Below are positions 7,990-17,134 of a stretch of 64,000 nucleotides of DNA, piece after piece. The notes beneath the pieces were generated by a model. It was given only the letters and a program-made list of their open reading frames with translations. It searched no databases and was not told the origin of the DNA. The stretch is from assembly GCF_900141905.1 (NCBI RefSeq), contig NZ_FQZF01000007.1:124001-188000 (forward strand). Reading direction: 5' to 3'. Both the position numbers and the translations under genes were made by a program. Within the stretch, counting starts at the first letter, position 1, and every line of letters begins with the position of its first letter. Origin of the DNA: Muricoccus roseus. GTDB taxonomy: Bacteria; Pseudomonadota; Alphaproteobacteria; Acetobacterales; Acetobacteraceae.

Positions 7990-9264
7990 TCAGGTGTTCA
8001 TCGCGTCGAAGAAGTCCTGGTTCGTCTTGCTGTACTTCAGCTTGTCCAGCAGGAACTCCATCGCGTCCTGCGTGCCCATCGGGTTCAGGATGCGGCGCAG
8101 CACCCACATCTTCGACAGCTCCGCGCGGTCCACCAGCACCTCTTCCTTGCGGGTGCCGGACTTGGTGATGTCAATCGCGGGGAAGACGCGCTTGTCCGAG
8201 AGCTTGCGGTCGAGGATGAGCTCGGAATTGCCGGTGCCCTTGAACTCCTCGAAGATCACCTCGTCCATGCGCGAGCCCGTGTCGATCAGGGCGGTCGCGA
8301 TGATGGTGAGGGACCCACCCTCCTCGATGTTGCGCGCGGCGCCGAAGAAGCGCTTCGGCCGCTGCAGCGCATTGGCGTCCACGCCGCCCGTCAGCACCTT
8401 GCCCGAGGAGGGCACGACGGAGTTGTAGGCGCGGCCGAGGCGGGTGATGGAGTCCAGCAGGATCACGACGTCCCGCTTGTGCTCGACCAGGCGCTTGGCC
8501 TTCTCCAGCACCATCTCGGTCACCTGCACGTGGCGCGTCGCCGGCTCGTCGAAGGTGGAGGCCACCACCTCGCCGCGCACGGTGCGCGCCATGTCCGTCA
8601 CCTCCTCCGGCCGCTCGTCGATGAGCAGCACCATGAGGAAGACGTCGGGGTGGTTGGCGGAGATGGACTTGGCGATGTTCTGCAGCATCACCGTCTTGCC
8701 GGTGCGCGGCGGCGCCACGATCAGGGCGCGCTGGCCCATGCCGATCGGCGCGATGAGGTCGATCACCCGGTGGGTGTTGTCCTTCATCGGGCCCTTGCCG
8801 ACGCTCTCGACCTCCGCATTCTCCATGCGCAGGCGCCGCGTGGGATAGAGCGGGGTGAGGTTGTCGAAGTTCACCCGGTGGCGCACCGCCTCGGGCGGCT
8901 CGAAGTTCACCGTGTTGACCTTCAGCAGGGCGAAGTAGCGCTCCCCGTCCTTGGGCGCGCGGATCTGCCCTTCCACCGTGTCGCCGGTGCGCAGCGCGAA
9001 GCGCCGGACCTGGGCGGGGGAGACGTAGATGTCGTCCGGCCCCGGCAGGAAGTTCGATTGGGGGCTGCGGAGATAGCCGAAGCCGTCGGACAGGATCTCG
9101 AGCGTGCCGTCCCCATGGATCGCCTGGTCGTTCTCGGCGAGCTGCTTGAGGATGGCGAACATCATGTCCTGCTTGCGAAGCGAGGAGGCGTTCTCGACGC
9201 CGACCTCCTCCGCGAAGGCGAGCAGGTCGCCCGGGGCTTTGGCCTTGAGTTCGGAAAGGTGCAT
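7990..9264 (-). CDS. rho: transcription termination factor Rho
   Basis: Rho is the hexameric RNA helicase that ends transcription at C-rich rut sites. The 424-residue protein shows the Rho N-terminal domain ([30 protein letters not shown]), the cold-shock-like RNA-binding fold ([16 protein letters not shown]), Walker A APPRTGKT near residues 184-191, Walker [17 protein letters not shown] and the C-terminal R-loop [11 protein letters not shown]. Length is normal. It stands alone with a 428-bp 5' region shared with the divergent nuclease gene; Rho is commonly autoregulated through its leader, but no specific element was identified here. Confidence 0.98.
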   Translation of the reverse strand: MHLSELKAKAPGDLLAFAEEVGVENASSLRKQDMMFAILKQLAENDQAIHGDGTLEILSDGFGYLRSPQSNFLPGPDDIYVSPAQVRRFALRTGDTVEGQIRAPKDGERYFALLKVNTVNFEPPEAVRHRVNFDNLTPLYPTRRLRMENAEVESVGKGPMKDNTHRVIDLIAPIGMGQRALIVAPPRTGKTVMLQNIAKSISANHPDVFLMVLLIDERPEEVTDMARTVRGEVVASTFDEPATRHVQVTEMVLEKAKRLVEHKRDVVILLDSITRLGRAYNSVVPSSGKVLTGGVDANALQRPKRFFGAARNIEEGGSLTIIATALIDTGSRMDEVIFEEFKGTGNSELILDRKLSDKRVFPAIDITKSGTRKEEVLVDRAELSKMWVLRRILNPMGTQDAMEFLLDKLKYSKTNQDFFDAMNT

Positions 9265-9692
9265 TCGGGGTGGTCTCGATCGCCAGCGGGTGAGCCACTG
9301 GCCGAAGGGGAAGGGTGCGCGGAACCTGGATCGAACCTGGCCGGGGGCCAGACCCTCCGCCGGGCGGCGGGATTCCGATGGCGATGCACGGGGCGGTGGC
9401 AGCCTCCGGAAACCCAGGGCGCTACACCGGCCGGGAGCCTAAGAGGCCGGCCAACCCTGCGTCAAGCCTTCAGGTGGAACAAAAAACCGCAGAATCAAGG
9501 CTCCGCTGCCTGAAAGGGATTCCTGGGGCCCAAATCCTTGCTCGAGCAAAGATGAACAGGGCGTCAACGGAAGACCACGTCCGGACACCGCACCATCATC
9601 GGGCTGTCATTCAGCTCCCCTAAGCAACCCGCCAGCCGGGCCGCCGCCCGGTCATCGATCGATGGCCCGGACGCCGGGTGACGGGGAGCGCC
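9265..9692. other. 428-bp divergent intergenic region between rho and the RTX nuclease
   Basis: No reading frame here looks coding. It must hold the promoter and leader of rho and the promoter of the nuclease. The part from about 9465 to 9610 is relatively A-rich. A short self-complementary stretch ATCGATCGAT at about 9653-9662 flanked by GGTC/GGCC lies about 30 bp upstream of the nuclease start and could be a dyad operator. I see no clear sigma-70 boxes. Confidence 0.5.
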
Positions 9693-12600
9693 ATGAGCAA
9701 CACCTACTGGTCGCTGCGGAACCAGGGCAGCCTGACCCAGAACTGGGCCGATACGGGGCTGATCGCCGCCGATGACAACTGGGCCGCCGTGCCCTCCATC
9801 GGCGCCTATCGCGGCGACGAGCTGACCGCGGCCACCGGCACCGATCCGCGCAGCGTCACCGCCGATGGCAGCACGGGCCCGGTGGACGTGATCGCCAACC
9901 AGACGAGCACGGCGATCAACAACGGCGGCGTCGCCGAGTTCGAGATCGCCGACCCGACCGTGGCGCTCCAGGGCTCGGGCACCGCCGACGCGCCGCATCT
10001 GGTCATCCATCTCGACACCACGGGCGTCCAGAACATCCAGCTCTCCTTCACGGCCCGCGATATCGACGGCACGGCGGACAACGCGACCCAGCAAGTGGCG
10101 GTGCAGTACCGGCTCGGCGCAAGCGGCAGCTGGACAGACCTGCCCGCCGGCTACATCGCCGATGCGACCACCGGCCCCGGCGAGGCGAACCTGGCCACCA
10201 GCATCTCCGTCACCCTGCCACCGGACGCGTCCAACCAGCCGCAGCTCGAGCTGCGGATCATGACCACCAACGCCGTCGGCAACGACGAGTGGGTCGGCAT
10301 CGACGACATCGCCGTCACCTCCACCCCGCTCGGCGCCACCACCGTCTCCATCTCCGACGCGCAGGTGGTCGAGGGGAATGACGGCACGCAGAGCCTCGTC
10401 TTCACCGTCACGCGCAGCGACGAGGACAGCGCCTTCACCGTGGACTTCGCCACTGCCGCCGGCACGGCGACCGAGGGCGCGGACTTCACCGGCGCGGCCG
10501 GCACCGTCAGCTTCGGCCAGGGCGACGGCCTGACCCGCACCATCACCGTCCAGGTGTCCGGCGACACGGTGGTGGAGGGCGACGAGACCCTCTCGGTGCT
10601 CCTCTCCAACGCCACCGGCGGCATCCAGATCGGCGACGGGACCGCCACCGGCACAATCGCCAATGACGACGTCGAGATCACCCGCATCTTCGACATCCAG
10701 GGCGCCGGCCATGTCTCCGAGCGCGTGGGCGAGAAGGTGACGACCGAGGGCGTGGTCACCGGCATCTACCGCAAGGCGAATGGCGAGCGCGGCTTCTTCA
10801 TCCAGGACCCGGAGGGCGACGGCAACGACGCCACCTCCGACGCCATCCTCGTCTTCACCGGGGGCAGCTATGCCGATGTCGCCGTGGGCGACCTGGTGCG
10901 CGTCAGCGCCACCGTCACGGAGTTCACCCGGGCCGGCCAGGCGGCGAACCTCTCCGTCACCGAGCTGACCGGCGCGACAGTCACCCGGACCGGCTCGGTC
11001 GCGATCGACCCGGCCACTGGCCTCCCCGCCGGCATCACCCCCGTGGTGATCGGCGATGGCAGCGCCCCCGGCGAGCGCGTGGCCCCGACCGGCGACTTCG
11101 GCGACGATCCCGCGGCCGGCAGCTTCGACATCGCCAACCACGCGATCGACTTCTACGAGAGCCTGGAGGGCATGGCCGTCACGCTGGAGGGCTTCCAGGC
11201 CACCGCCCCCTCCTCTTCCTTCACCGAGAGCTGGGGCGTCACCAACGGCGCCGCCAACCCCGACCAGACCCCGCATGGCGGCGTGATCGCCAGCGAGGAG
11301 ACGCCCTTCACCAGCCATGCGCCGGGCGAGACCGGCAGCTACGACTTCAACCCGGAGCGCGTGCAGCTCGAGAACGACCTCGACAACAACAAGGACGGCA
11401 CGCTCGACTTCGCCTGGACCAACAACGCCGGCGCGCAGTTCGGCGACGCCACCGGCATCCTGCATTACGACCGCGGCGCCTTCGAGGTGCATGTCACCGA
11501 GGCCCAGGTCCCGGTGAACACGCTGACCCAGAAGGAGGTCACCACCATCGAGGCCCATGCGGATCGCATCCGCATCGCCAGCTTCAACGTGGAGAACCTC
11601 GCCCCCTCCGACGGCACGCCGGAGCTGGACGCAACGCCGGACAAGCTGGACCGCCTCGTCACCGCTATCCGCGACAACCTGAAGCTGCCCGAGATCATCG
11701 CCCTGCAGGAGGTGCAGGACAGCACCGGCGCCTCCGACAACGGCGTGGTGGACGCCACCCAGACGCTGCGGGAGCTGATCCAGGCCATCTACAACCAGAC
11801 CGGCAAGCTCTACGCCGCGATCGACGCGCCGCCCGAGAACAACCAGGATGGCGGCGCGCCGGGTGGCAACATCCGTGTGGCCTATCTCTTCGACCCCGAG
11901 GCGGTGCGCGCCGCCGGCACGGCGGAGCTGGACGGCTTCAACAACCTTACCCTCGTCTCCGGCGCCGATGACGCCTCCACCCCCTATCAGGAGCTGATCT
12001 ACAGCTACCCGACGGAGAACCGCATCGGCGTGGATGCGCCGGAGTTCGACCCCTATGTGGACGCCAACGGCGCCAACCAGGGCGGCACGCGCAAATCCGT
12101 GCCCGTGGTGTTCGAGAGCGTGCTGAGCGGCGAGAACTTCCTCGTCGTCAACAACCACTTCAACTCCAAGGGCGGCTCCAACGCCCTCTTCGGCACGGAC
12201 CAGGATACCCCGGTCACGAACGAGGACATGAACCAGTCCGCCTATCGGCGCGAGGCCCAGGCCGAGGCGGTGCGCGACTATATCGAGGGGATGCTGGGCG
12301 CGGTGCCCAAGGTGATCGTCACCGGCGACGTGAACGAGTACCAGTTCTTCCCCGCCACGAAGATCCTCACCGGGGAGCTGGAGATGACCAGCACCTGGCA
12401 GGGCGGCGCGGCGGAGAACACCCCGCCCACCCTCATCCCCGGCACCCAGATCCTCTTCCCCACCATCGAGAGCCTGCCGGAGAACGAGCGCTACACCTAT
12501 GTGTTCGAGGGCAATTCCCAGGTCCTCGACCAGATCCTGCTCTCGGCCGCCGCCAATGCCGGGATGCAATACGACGCCGTGCACATGAATGCCGAGTTCG

Positions 12601-13535
12601 CCGACCAGATCTCGGACCACGACCCCTCCGTCGTCTCCTTCGTCCTCGCCCGCTCCGCCGCCCTCGCGACGGAGGGGGACGACGTGATCGACGGCCGGGC
12701 CTTCGGGCAGCGCTTCGGCGCAGCCGCGAACCTCGCCGGCGATGACATCATCCAGGGCCTCGGCGGCAATGACCGGATCGCGGCCGGCACCGGCAATGAC
12801 TGGCTGGAGGGCAACCAGGGCAATGACGTCCTGATCGCCGATGCCGGGGACGACACGCTTCTCGGCGGCGAGGGCAACGACCGCCTGCTGGGCAAGGCGG
12901 GCAACGACACCATGATCGGCGGCACGGGCGACGACACCTACCTTGTCGACGATGCCGGCGACCTGGTGATCGAGCTGGCCGGGGGCGGCGCGGACCGCGT
13001 GGTCGCCAGCATCGACCATGTCCTGGCGGCGGAGGTCGAGAGGCTGCAGCTTTCCGGCAATGCCGTCTCCGGCACCGGCAATGCCCTCGACAACGCCCTG
13101 CACGGGACGGATCTGGCCAACCAGCTCTTCGGTGGCGCCGGGAACGACAAGCTCTACGGCCATGCGGGCGACGACCTGCTCGTTGGCGGGCCCGGGCGTG
13201 ACCTGCTCACCGGCGGCGAGGGCGCGGACCGCTTCCGCATCCAGGGCGCGCCGGACGGCATCAACCGCACCACGATCACCGACTTCGCCGCGGGCGAGGA
13301 CCGGATCGAGCTGGACAGTGCCATCTACACGGCGCTGACCGGCACCGGCCCGATCGCGGCGGAGGAGTTCGGCCTCGGCCGGGGCGCCTCCACGGCGGAG
13401 CAGCACATCCTCTACGATGCGGCGAGCGGGAAGATCTTCTACGATGCCGATGGCGCGGGCGGTGCGGCCGCGGTCACCATCGGCCTCACCCAGCCGAATG
13501 CGGGCCTGACCGCCGCCGACATCTGGGTGGTCTGA
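9693..13535 (+). CDS. ExeM/NucH-like secreted endonuclease with Calx-beta and RTX repeats
   Basis: A 1280-residue extracellular nuclease. Domains in order: an N-terminal beta-rich region (about 1-215), a Calx-beta domain (about 216-326), an OB-fold nuclease-accessory domain starting ITRIFDIQGAGHVSE (about 327-470), an endonuclease/exonuclease/phosphatase domain (about 620-985) with ASFNVENL, IIALQEVQD, VTGDVNEYQF and ISDHDPSVVSF metal and catalytic motifs, then RTX calcium-binding repeats (GGxGNDxL type, about 1000-1175). The C-terminus ends in a hydrophobic IWVV as in type I secretion substrates. No N-terminal signal peptide is seen, so export by a TolC-dependent ABC system elsewhere is inferred. 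ATG 9693 has GGGGAG upstream; role is probably DNA scavenging or extracellular DNA turnover. Confidence 0.88.
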   Translation: MSNTYWSLRNQGSLTQNWADTGLIAADDNWAAVPSIGAYRGDELTAATGTDPRSVTADGSTGPVDVIANQTSTAINNGGVAEFEIADPTVALQGSGTADAPHLVIHLDTTGVQNIQLSFTARDIDGTADNATQQVAVQYRLGASGSWTDLPAGYIADATTGPGEANLATSISVTLPPDASNQPQLELRIMTTNAVGNDEWVGIDDIAVTSTPLGATTVSISDAQVVEGNDGTQSLVFTVTRSDEDSAFTVDFATAAGTATEGADFTGAAGTVSFGQGDGLTRTITVQVSGDTVVEGDETLSVLLSNATGGIQIGDGTATGTIANDDVEITRIFDIQGAGHVSERVGEKVTTEGVVTGIYRKANGERGFFIQDPEGDGNDATSDAILVFTGGSYADVAVGDLVRVSATVTEFTRAGQAANLSVTELTGATVTRTGSVAIDPATGLPAGITPVVIGDGSAPGERVAPTGDFGDDPAAGSFDIANHAIDFYESLEGMAVTLEGFQATAPSSSFTESWGVTNGAANPDQTPHGGVIASEETPFTSHAPGETGSYDFNPERVQLENDLDNNKDGTLDFAWTNNAGAQFGDATGILHYDRGAFEVHVTEAQVPVNTLTQKEVTTIEAHADRIRIASFNVENLAPSDGTPELDATPDKLDRLVTAIRDNLKLPEIIALQEVQDSTGASDNGVVDATQTLRELIQAIYNQTGKLYAAIDAPPENNQDGGAPGGNIRVAYLFDPEAVRAAGTAELDGFNNLTLVSGADDASTPYQELIYSYPTENRIGVDAPEFDPYVDANGANQGGTRKSVPVVFESVLSGENFLVVNNHFNSKGGSNALFGTDQDTPVTNEDMNQSAYRREAQAEAVRDYIEGMLGAVPKVIVTGDVNEYQFFPATKILTGELEMTSTWQGGAAENTPPTLIPGTQILFPTIESLPENERYTYVFEGNSQVLDQILLSAAANAGMQYDAVHMNAEFADQISDHDPSVVSFVLARSAALATEGDDVIDGRAFGQRFGAAANLAGDDIIQGLGGNDRIAAGTGNDWLEGNQGNDVLIADAGDDTLLGGEGNDRLLGKAGNDTMIGGTGDDTYLVDDAGDLVIELAGGGADRVVASIDHVLAAEVERLQLSGNAVSGTGNALDNALHGTDLANQLFGGAGNDKLYGHAGDDLLVGGPGRDLLTGGEGADRFRIQGAPDGINRTTITDFAAGEDRIELDSAIYTALTGTGPIAAEEFGLGRGASTAEQHILYDAASGKIFYDADGAGGAAAVTIGLTQPNAGLTAADIWVV

Positions 13536-13544
13536 ACAGGAAAG

Positions 13545-13569
13545 CCGGGGGAGGCCCAGCCTCCCCCGG
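13545..13569. terminator. hairpin terminator between nuclease gene and hemJ
   Basis: A 10-bp perfect stem (CCGGGGGAGG with its complement at 13560-13569) and 5-base loop follow the nuclease stop by 10 bp and lie 24 bp from the convergent hemJ stop; it can serve both. Confidence 0.75.
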
Positions 13570-13592
13570 TTCCCGTCGGAAGAACCAGGCCC

Positions 13593-14045
13593 TCAGAAGG
13601 GCCGCACGATCACCATTACCACGATGAGGATGAGCAGCACGGTCGGGATCTCGTTTGCTGCCCGCCAGTAGCGCTCGCTCTTCGGCCGCTCGTCGCGCTC
13701 GAAGCGCTTCCGGGCGGTGGCCAGCTGGCCGTGGAAGGCGCTCATGCCGAGGAAGCCGGCCATCTTGCCGTGCCACCAACCCGCGCTCCAATCCACCACC
13801 CCCGGGGTCAGCACCAGGGTGATGCCCAGCAGCCAGGCGGCGCCCATGGCGGGGTTGATGATGGCCCGCAGCAGCCGCCGCTCCATCACCTTGAACATCT
13901 CGGAGGTCTCGGAACCCACCGGCACGGTCGAGTGGTACACGTAGAGCCGCGGCAGGTAGAACATCCCCGCCATCCAGGCGAAGACCGCGATCAGGTGCAG
14001 CGCCTTGGTCCAGGGATAGAGGTTGGCCAGCCAGTCCACGGTCAT
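13593..14045 (-). CDS. hemJ: protoporphyrinogen IX oxidase HemJ
   Basis: HemJ is the inner-membrane, haem-containing enzyme that oxidises protoporphyrinogen IX to protoporphyrin IX in bacteria that lack HemG and HemY. The 150-residue protein has four hydrophobic segments and the family motifs ALHLIAVFAWMAGMFYLPRLYVYH (first helix, conserved His), ERRLLRAIINPAMGA and WWHGKMAGFLGMSAFHG, ending in a final helix. Its ATG overlaps the stop of the HAD gene, which in turn touches hemH, so oxidation and iron insertion, the last two steps of haem synthesis, are coupled. Confidence 0.93.
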   Translation of the reverse strand: MTVDWLANLYPWTKALHLIAVFAWMAGMFYLPRLYVYHSTVPVGSETSEMFKVMERRLLRAIINPAMGAAWLLGITLVLTPGVVDWSAGWWHGKMAGFLGMSAFHGQLATARKRFERDERPKSERYWRAANEIPTVLLILIVVMVIVRPF

Positions 14046-14716
14046 GCCGCCACCCCCGCCGGCGCGATGCCGAGCAAGCCGGGAAGCGCGGCATGGGTGG
14101 TGAACACCTCCTTCACCCCCGCCTCCAGCAGGTCGATCGCCAGCGTCTCATGCGCGAAGCCCAGCACGCGGCAACCGGCGGCCAGCCCGGCGCGCGCGCC
14201 CGTCACGCTGTCCTCGATCACCACGCAATCCCGCGGGTCCGCCCCGCACAGCTTCGCCGCCGCCAGGTAGAGGTCCGGATGCGGCTTCGGGCGCGCCACG
14301 TCCTCGAAGCAGAGCAGCCTTCCGCCGAAATGCCGGAAGAAGGGGAAGATGCCGGCCTTGTTCCGCAGCTCGTCGCGCCCGGAATTGGAGGCGACCGCCA
14401 TGGGCAGCCCCGCCGCCGCCACGGCCTCCACCGCCGCCTCGGCCCCGGGAATGGCATCCAGGATGCCGGAATCGTAGCGGGCGATGATCCGCGCCACGAT
14501 TTGGCGGGGCCAGTCCGGCGGCAGCTTACGGCCGAGCTGGTGCTCGATGCGCGGCACCATGTCCGGCAGGGCCGTGCCCATGAAGGCCAGCTTCGCGGCC
14601 TCGGTGGTCAGCGGCCAGCCGCGCTCGCTCAGGTCCTCAGCGACGGCACCGTTCGCCACCGCCTCGCTGTCCACCAGCACGCCATCGCAGTCGAAGAGAA
14701 CGGCGGCGGGGCGCAT
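14042..14716 (-). CDS. HAD-superfamily phosphatase (beta-phosphoglucomutase/GS phosphatase type)
   Basis: The 224-residue protein starts RPAAVLFDCDGVLVDSE with the DxDx(T/V) nucleophile motif, has the second motif at MAVASNSGRDEL, a Lys in PKPHPDLYLAA and the acidic motif VIEDSVTGARAG. A small helical cap sits between motifs 1 and 2. It removes phosphate from a small sugar phosphate or similar metabolite; substrate not known. Start ATG 14716 overlaps the hemH stop by one base (TGATG) and its stop overlaps hemJ, so it is embedded in a haem operon, perhaps only by linkage. Confidence 0.88.
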   Translation of the reverse strand: MRPAAVLFDCDGVLVDSEAVANGAVAEDLSERGWPLTTEAAKLAFMGTALPDMVPRIEHQLGRKLPPDWPRQIVARIIARYDSGILDAIPGAEAAVEAVAAAGLPMAVASNSGRDELRNKAGIFPFFRHFGGRLLCFEDVARPKPHPDLYLAAAKLCGADPRDCVVIEDSVTGARAGLAAGCRVLGFAHETLAIDLLEAGVKEVFTTHAALPGLLGIAPAGVAA

Positions 14717-15879
14717 CACGCGGCCACCCGCAGGGGCTGGGCCGCGCCATGCGGGCAGTCCTTGTGGCCCTTCGGGCATTGCCGCCCCCCGGCGAAGGAG
14801 CAGAGCTTGCCGCCCGCGGCGTCGCGCGAGCCGCGCGTCTCGGCCCGCACCTTGTTCACCAGCGCCGCCACGGCCTTGATGAAGGCCGGGTCGGAATTCT
14901 GGGCGGGCACGCGGAAATAGCCGGGAACGCCCTTCTCATGGGCCAGCTCGCGATACTCCACGTCCAGCTCCACCAGCGTCTCGGAATGCTCGGAGACGAA
15001 GGCGATGGGGCAGATCAGCAGCGCCACGCCCTCCGCCCCGGCCTGGGCGATCGCCTCCTCCGCACTCGGCCCCAGCCACTTCTGCGGCGTCACGCGGGAC
15101 TGGTAGCAGAGCGCGTGGTCCAGGCCCGGCATCGCCAGCGCCTCCACCACGGCCTCCACGCTGCGCTCCACCTGCCACTGATAGGGGTCGCCCTGCTTCA
15201 CGATGGTCTCGGGCAGGCCGTGGGCGCTGAACAGCAGGCGCAGCGTCACGCCCTCCGGCACCTTCGCCCGCGCCTCCTCATAGGCGCGGCGGACGATGGC
15301 GGCGGTCGCCTCCGCGAAGCCCTCATCCGAATGCCAGCAGCAGAGGGTGGTGGTCGGCGCGGCGAAGCCCGCCTTTGCGGCCGCCTCCCGCCAGGCGGTC
15401 AGGCTGCTGCCCGTCGTCGTGGTGCTGAACTGGGGGTAGAGCGGCAGCAGCACCACCTCGTCCGGGCCCCAGGCCACCACCTCCCGCAGCGCCTGCTCGG
15501 TGAAGGGATGCCAGTAGCGCATGGCGACGAAGCAGCGCGCCTGCACGCCTTCCGCCGAAAGCACCGCCTCCAGCGCCCGCCCCTGCTCCTCCGTCAGCTC
15601 CCGTAAAGGCGACTTGCCGCCGAGGATGGCGTAGTTGGCCGAAGCCTCCTTCGTGCGCCGCGCCGCGATGAAGCGGCCCAGCGGCTGGCGGATGAAGCCG
15701 GGCAGGCGAAGGATCGCCGGATCGGTGAAGAGATTGGTCAGGAAGGGCCGCACCGCCTCCGGGCTGTCGGGGCCGCCGAGGTTGAACAGCACGACGGCCA
15801 GCTTGCGCCGCCCCTCCGGGCCATCCGAGGGGGGCGGCCCGGCCGGGTCGGCAGGCAGGTCGGCGGTGCTGATGCTCAT
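14716..15879 (-). CDS. hemH: ferrochelatase HemH with cysteine-rich tail
   Basis: Ferrochelatase inserts ferrous iron into protoporphyrin IX. The protein shows VVLFNLGGPDSPEAVRPFL at the N-terminus, MRYWHPFTEQAL, LYPQFSTTTTGSS, the active-site LFSAHGLPETIVKQGDPY and ICPIAFVSEHSETLVELD motifs. At 387 residues it is longer than simple bacterial enzymes because of a C-terminal tail with three cysteines and several histidines (CSFAGGRQCPKGHKDCPHG). Some alphaproteobacterial ferrochelatases, such as that of Caulobacter, bind a [2Fe-2S] cluster, and this tail may be involved; that is inference. ATG 15879 is chosen because upstream sequence is not protein-like. Confidence 0.94.
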   Translation of the reverse strand: MSISTADLPADPAGPPPSDGPEGRRKLAVVLFNLGGPDSPEAVRPFLTNLFTDPAILRLPGFIRQPLGRFIAARRTKEASANYAILGGKSPLRELTEEQGRALEAVLSAEGVQARCFVAMRYWHPFTEQALREVVAWGPDEVVLLPLYPQFSTTTTGSSLTAWREAAAKAGFAAPTTTLCCWHSDEGFAEATAAIVRRAYEEARAKVPEGVTLRLLFSAHGLPETIVKQGDPYQWQVERSVEAVVEALAMPGLDHALCYQSRVTPQKWLGPSAEEAIAQAGAEGVALLICPIAFVSEHSETLVELDVEYRELAHEKGVPGYFRVPAQNSDPAFIKAVAALVNKVRAETRGSRDAAGGKLCSFAGGRQCPKGHKDCPHGAAQPLRVAA

Positions 15880-16096
15880 GATCGCGCCAGATGCCACCTC
15901 CACCCCCGGGGTCAAGGGGCAAGCGCCCCTCCGCGAAAACATCATGCAGGGGCCAGGGATGCCGCGGGCCCGCCATGGTGGGCGCCAGGCCACACCGCGC
16001 CACCCTTCCGCCGCCGTTCTCCCCGCCGCCGCTGCAAGGCGGGGCCCCATGCGGCACAATCCGGCCCGCGCCGAAGACCCAGCCCGGAACCCGCCG

Positions 16097-16876
16097 ATGC
16101 CCCAGCGCCCTCATGACCACTCTTCTGGCCGCCTCCCCGCCCTGCTGCTCGCCGCCGCCCTGGCCGGCTGCGCCGGTGGCGGCACCCAGACCGCCTGGGA
16201 CGGCCGCCGCGGCTATGGCGGCAGCGGCGACTATGGCTACGACCTGAACGCCGCCCGCACCGAAGCCGCCGTCTACCGCTCCCACGCCGCCCGGAGCTAC
16301 GCGACCCCCGGCCCGCCCTCCGACCCCTGGGGGCCGCATATCGGCGAGGCCTCCGCCCGCTTCGGCGTGCCGGAGGCCTGGATCCGCGCCATCATGCGCC
16401 AGGAAAGCGGCGGCCGGCTCTACGACGCCAGCGGCTGGCCCATCACCTCCCCGGTCGGCGCCATGGGGCTGATGCAGGTGATGCCGCGCACCTACGACAT
16501 CCTCCGGGCCCGCTACGGCCTGGGGGAAGACCCCTACGAGCCCCGCGACAACATCCGCGCCGGCACGGCCTATATCCGTGAGATGCACGACCGCTACGGC
16601 GCTCCCGGCTTCGCCGCCGCCTATAATGCGGGGCCGGACCGGGTCGACGGCTTCCTCTCCGGCGCGATGATCCTGCCGGACGAAACCATCCACTACCTCG
16701 CCAGCGTCACCCCGCGCCTGGGGCCAGGCGTGGTGGCCGCCGGCCCCTGGGCCGAATACGCGGGCGGGACCTATGGCCGAACGGAGGTCGCCTACTCCAC
16801 CGACGACCCGTCCCTCCGCGCCTTCGAAGGCGGCGGCCTCGTCACGCCCGAGGCGCCGACGGGGGTTGGGCGGTAG
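16097..16876 (+). CDS. lytic murein transglycosylase lipoprotein (SLT family)
   Basis: The 259-residue product has a hydrophobic start and a lipobox (LAAALAGC), predicting an outer- or inner-membrane lipoprotein. The catalytic domain (about residues 75-200) reads FGVPEAWIRAIMRQESGG with the catalytic Glu, then SPVGAMGLMQVMPRTYD, DPYEPRDNIRAGTAYI and AAYNAGP, the standard goose-lysozyme-like SLT pattern. It cleaves peptidoglycan to 1,6-anhydro products. Unusually for the family, the last 60 residues are low-complexity. ATG 16097 is preferred because it places the lipobox about 25 residues in. It is followed by an intergenic hairpin element. Confidence 0.88.
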   Translation: MPQRPHDHSSGRLPALLLAAALAGCAGGGTQTAWDGRRGYGGSGDYGYDLNAARTEAAVYRSHAARSYATPGPPSDPWGPHIGEASARFGVPEAWIRAIMRQESGGRLYDASGWPITSPVGAMGLMQVMPRTYDILRARYGLGEDPYEPRDNIRAGTAYIREMHDRYGAPGFAAAYNAGPDRVDGFLSGAMILPDETIHYLASVTPRLGPGVVAAGPWAEYAGGTYGRTEVAYSTDDPSLRAFEGGGLVTPEAPTGVGR

Positions 16877-16892
16877 GCTTCTTCTGGGGTGT

Positions 16893-17134
16893 CGGTCTGT
16901 CCCGGGGAGAGGAAGAAGGAATTCTTCCTCTCCCCGGACCCCTCACCATCATCTTTTTCTTCGAGTTTGGAATCATTGGGCTGACGGTGCGCCTCGGGTC
17001 ATGGACCCGAGGCGACTGCAAGGGCAGAAGCAGCCCCCCGCAACCAGAGACCCCGCCGGTCAACGGTATCCACGGCAGTCAGACGGGGTTCCAAGGGCCT
17101 CAGGCCCTTGGCGGGGGGAGGGCGGAGCCCTCCG
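16893..17134 (+). repeat. multi-hairpin intergenic element, copy A
   Basis: Between convergent genes. In order: stem P1 at 16902-16937 (16-bp perfect stem CCGGGGAGAGGAAGAA with GGAA loop), a T-rich linker with TTTGGAATCA, stem P2 (GCCTCGGGTC / GACCCGAGGC), a linker containing ATCCACGGCAGTCAGACGGGG, stem P3 (CCAAGGGCC TCA GGCCCTTGG) and stem P4 (GAGGGC / GCCCTC). The same order recurs elsewhere in the window in both orientations; this copy defines the forward orientation. Confidence 0.9.

Noticed and set aside
9564-13406. Open frame of 1280 codons on the strand opposite the RTX nuclease
   Set aside because: It mirrors the sense gene because GC-rich third positions remove stop codons from the antisense frame. 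The translation is a low-complexity Gly/Val/Ala/Asp mix with no domain.
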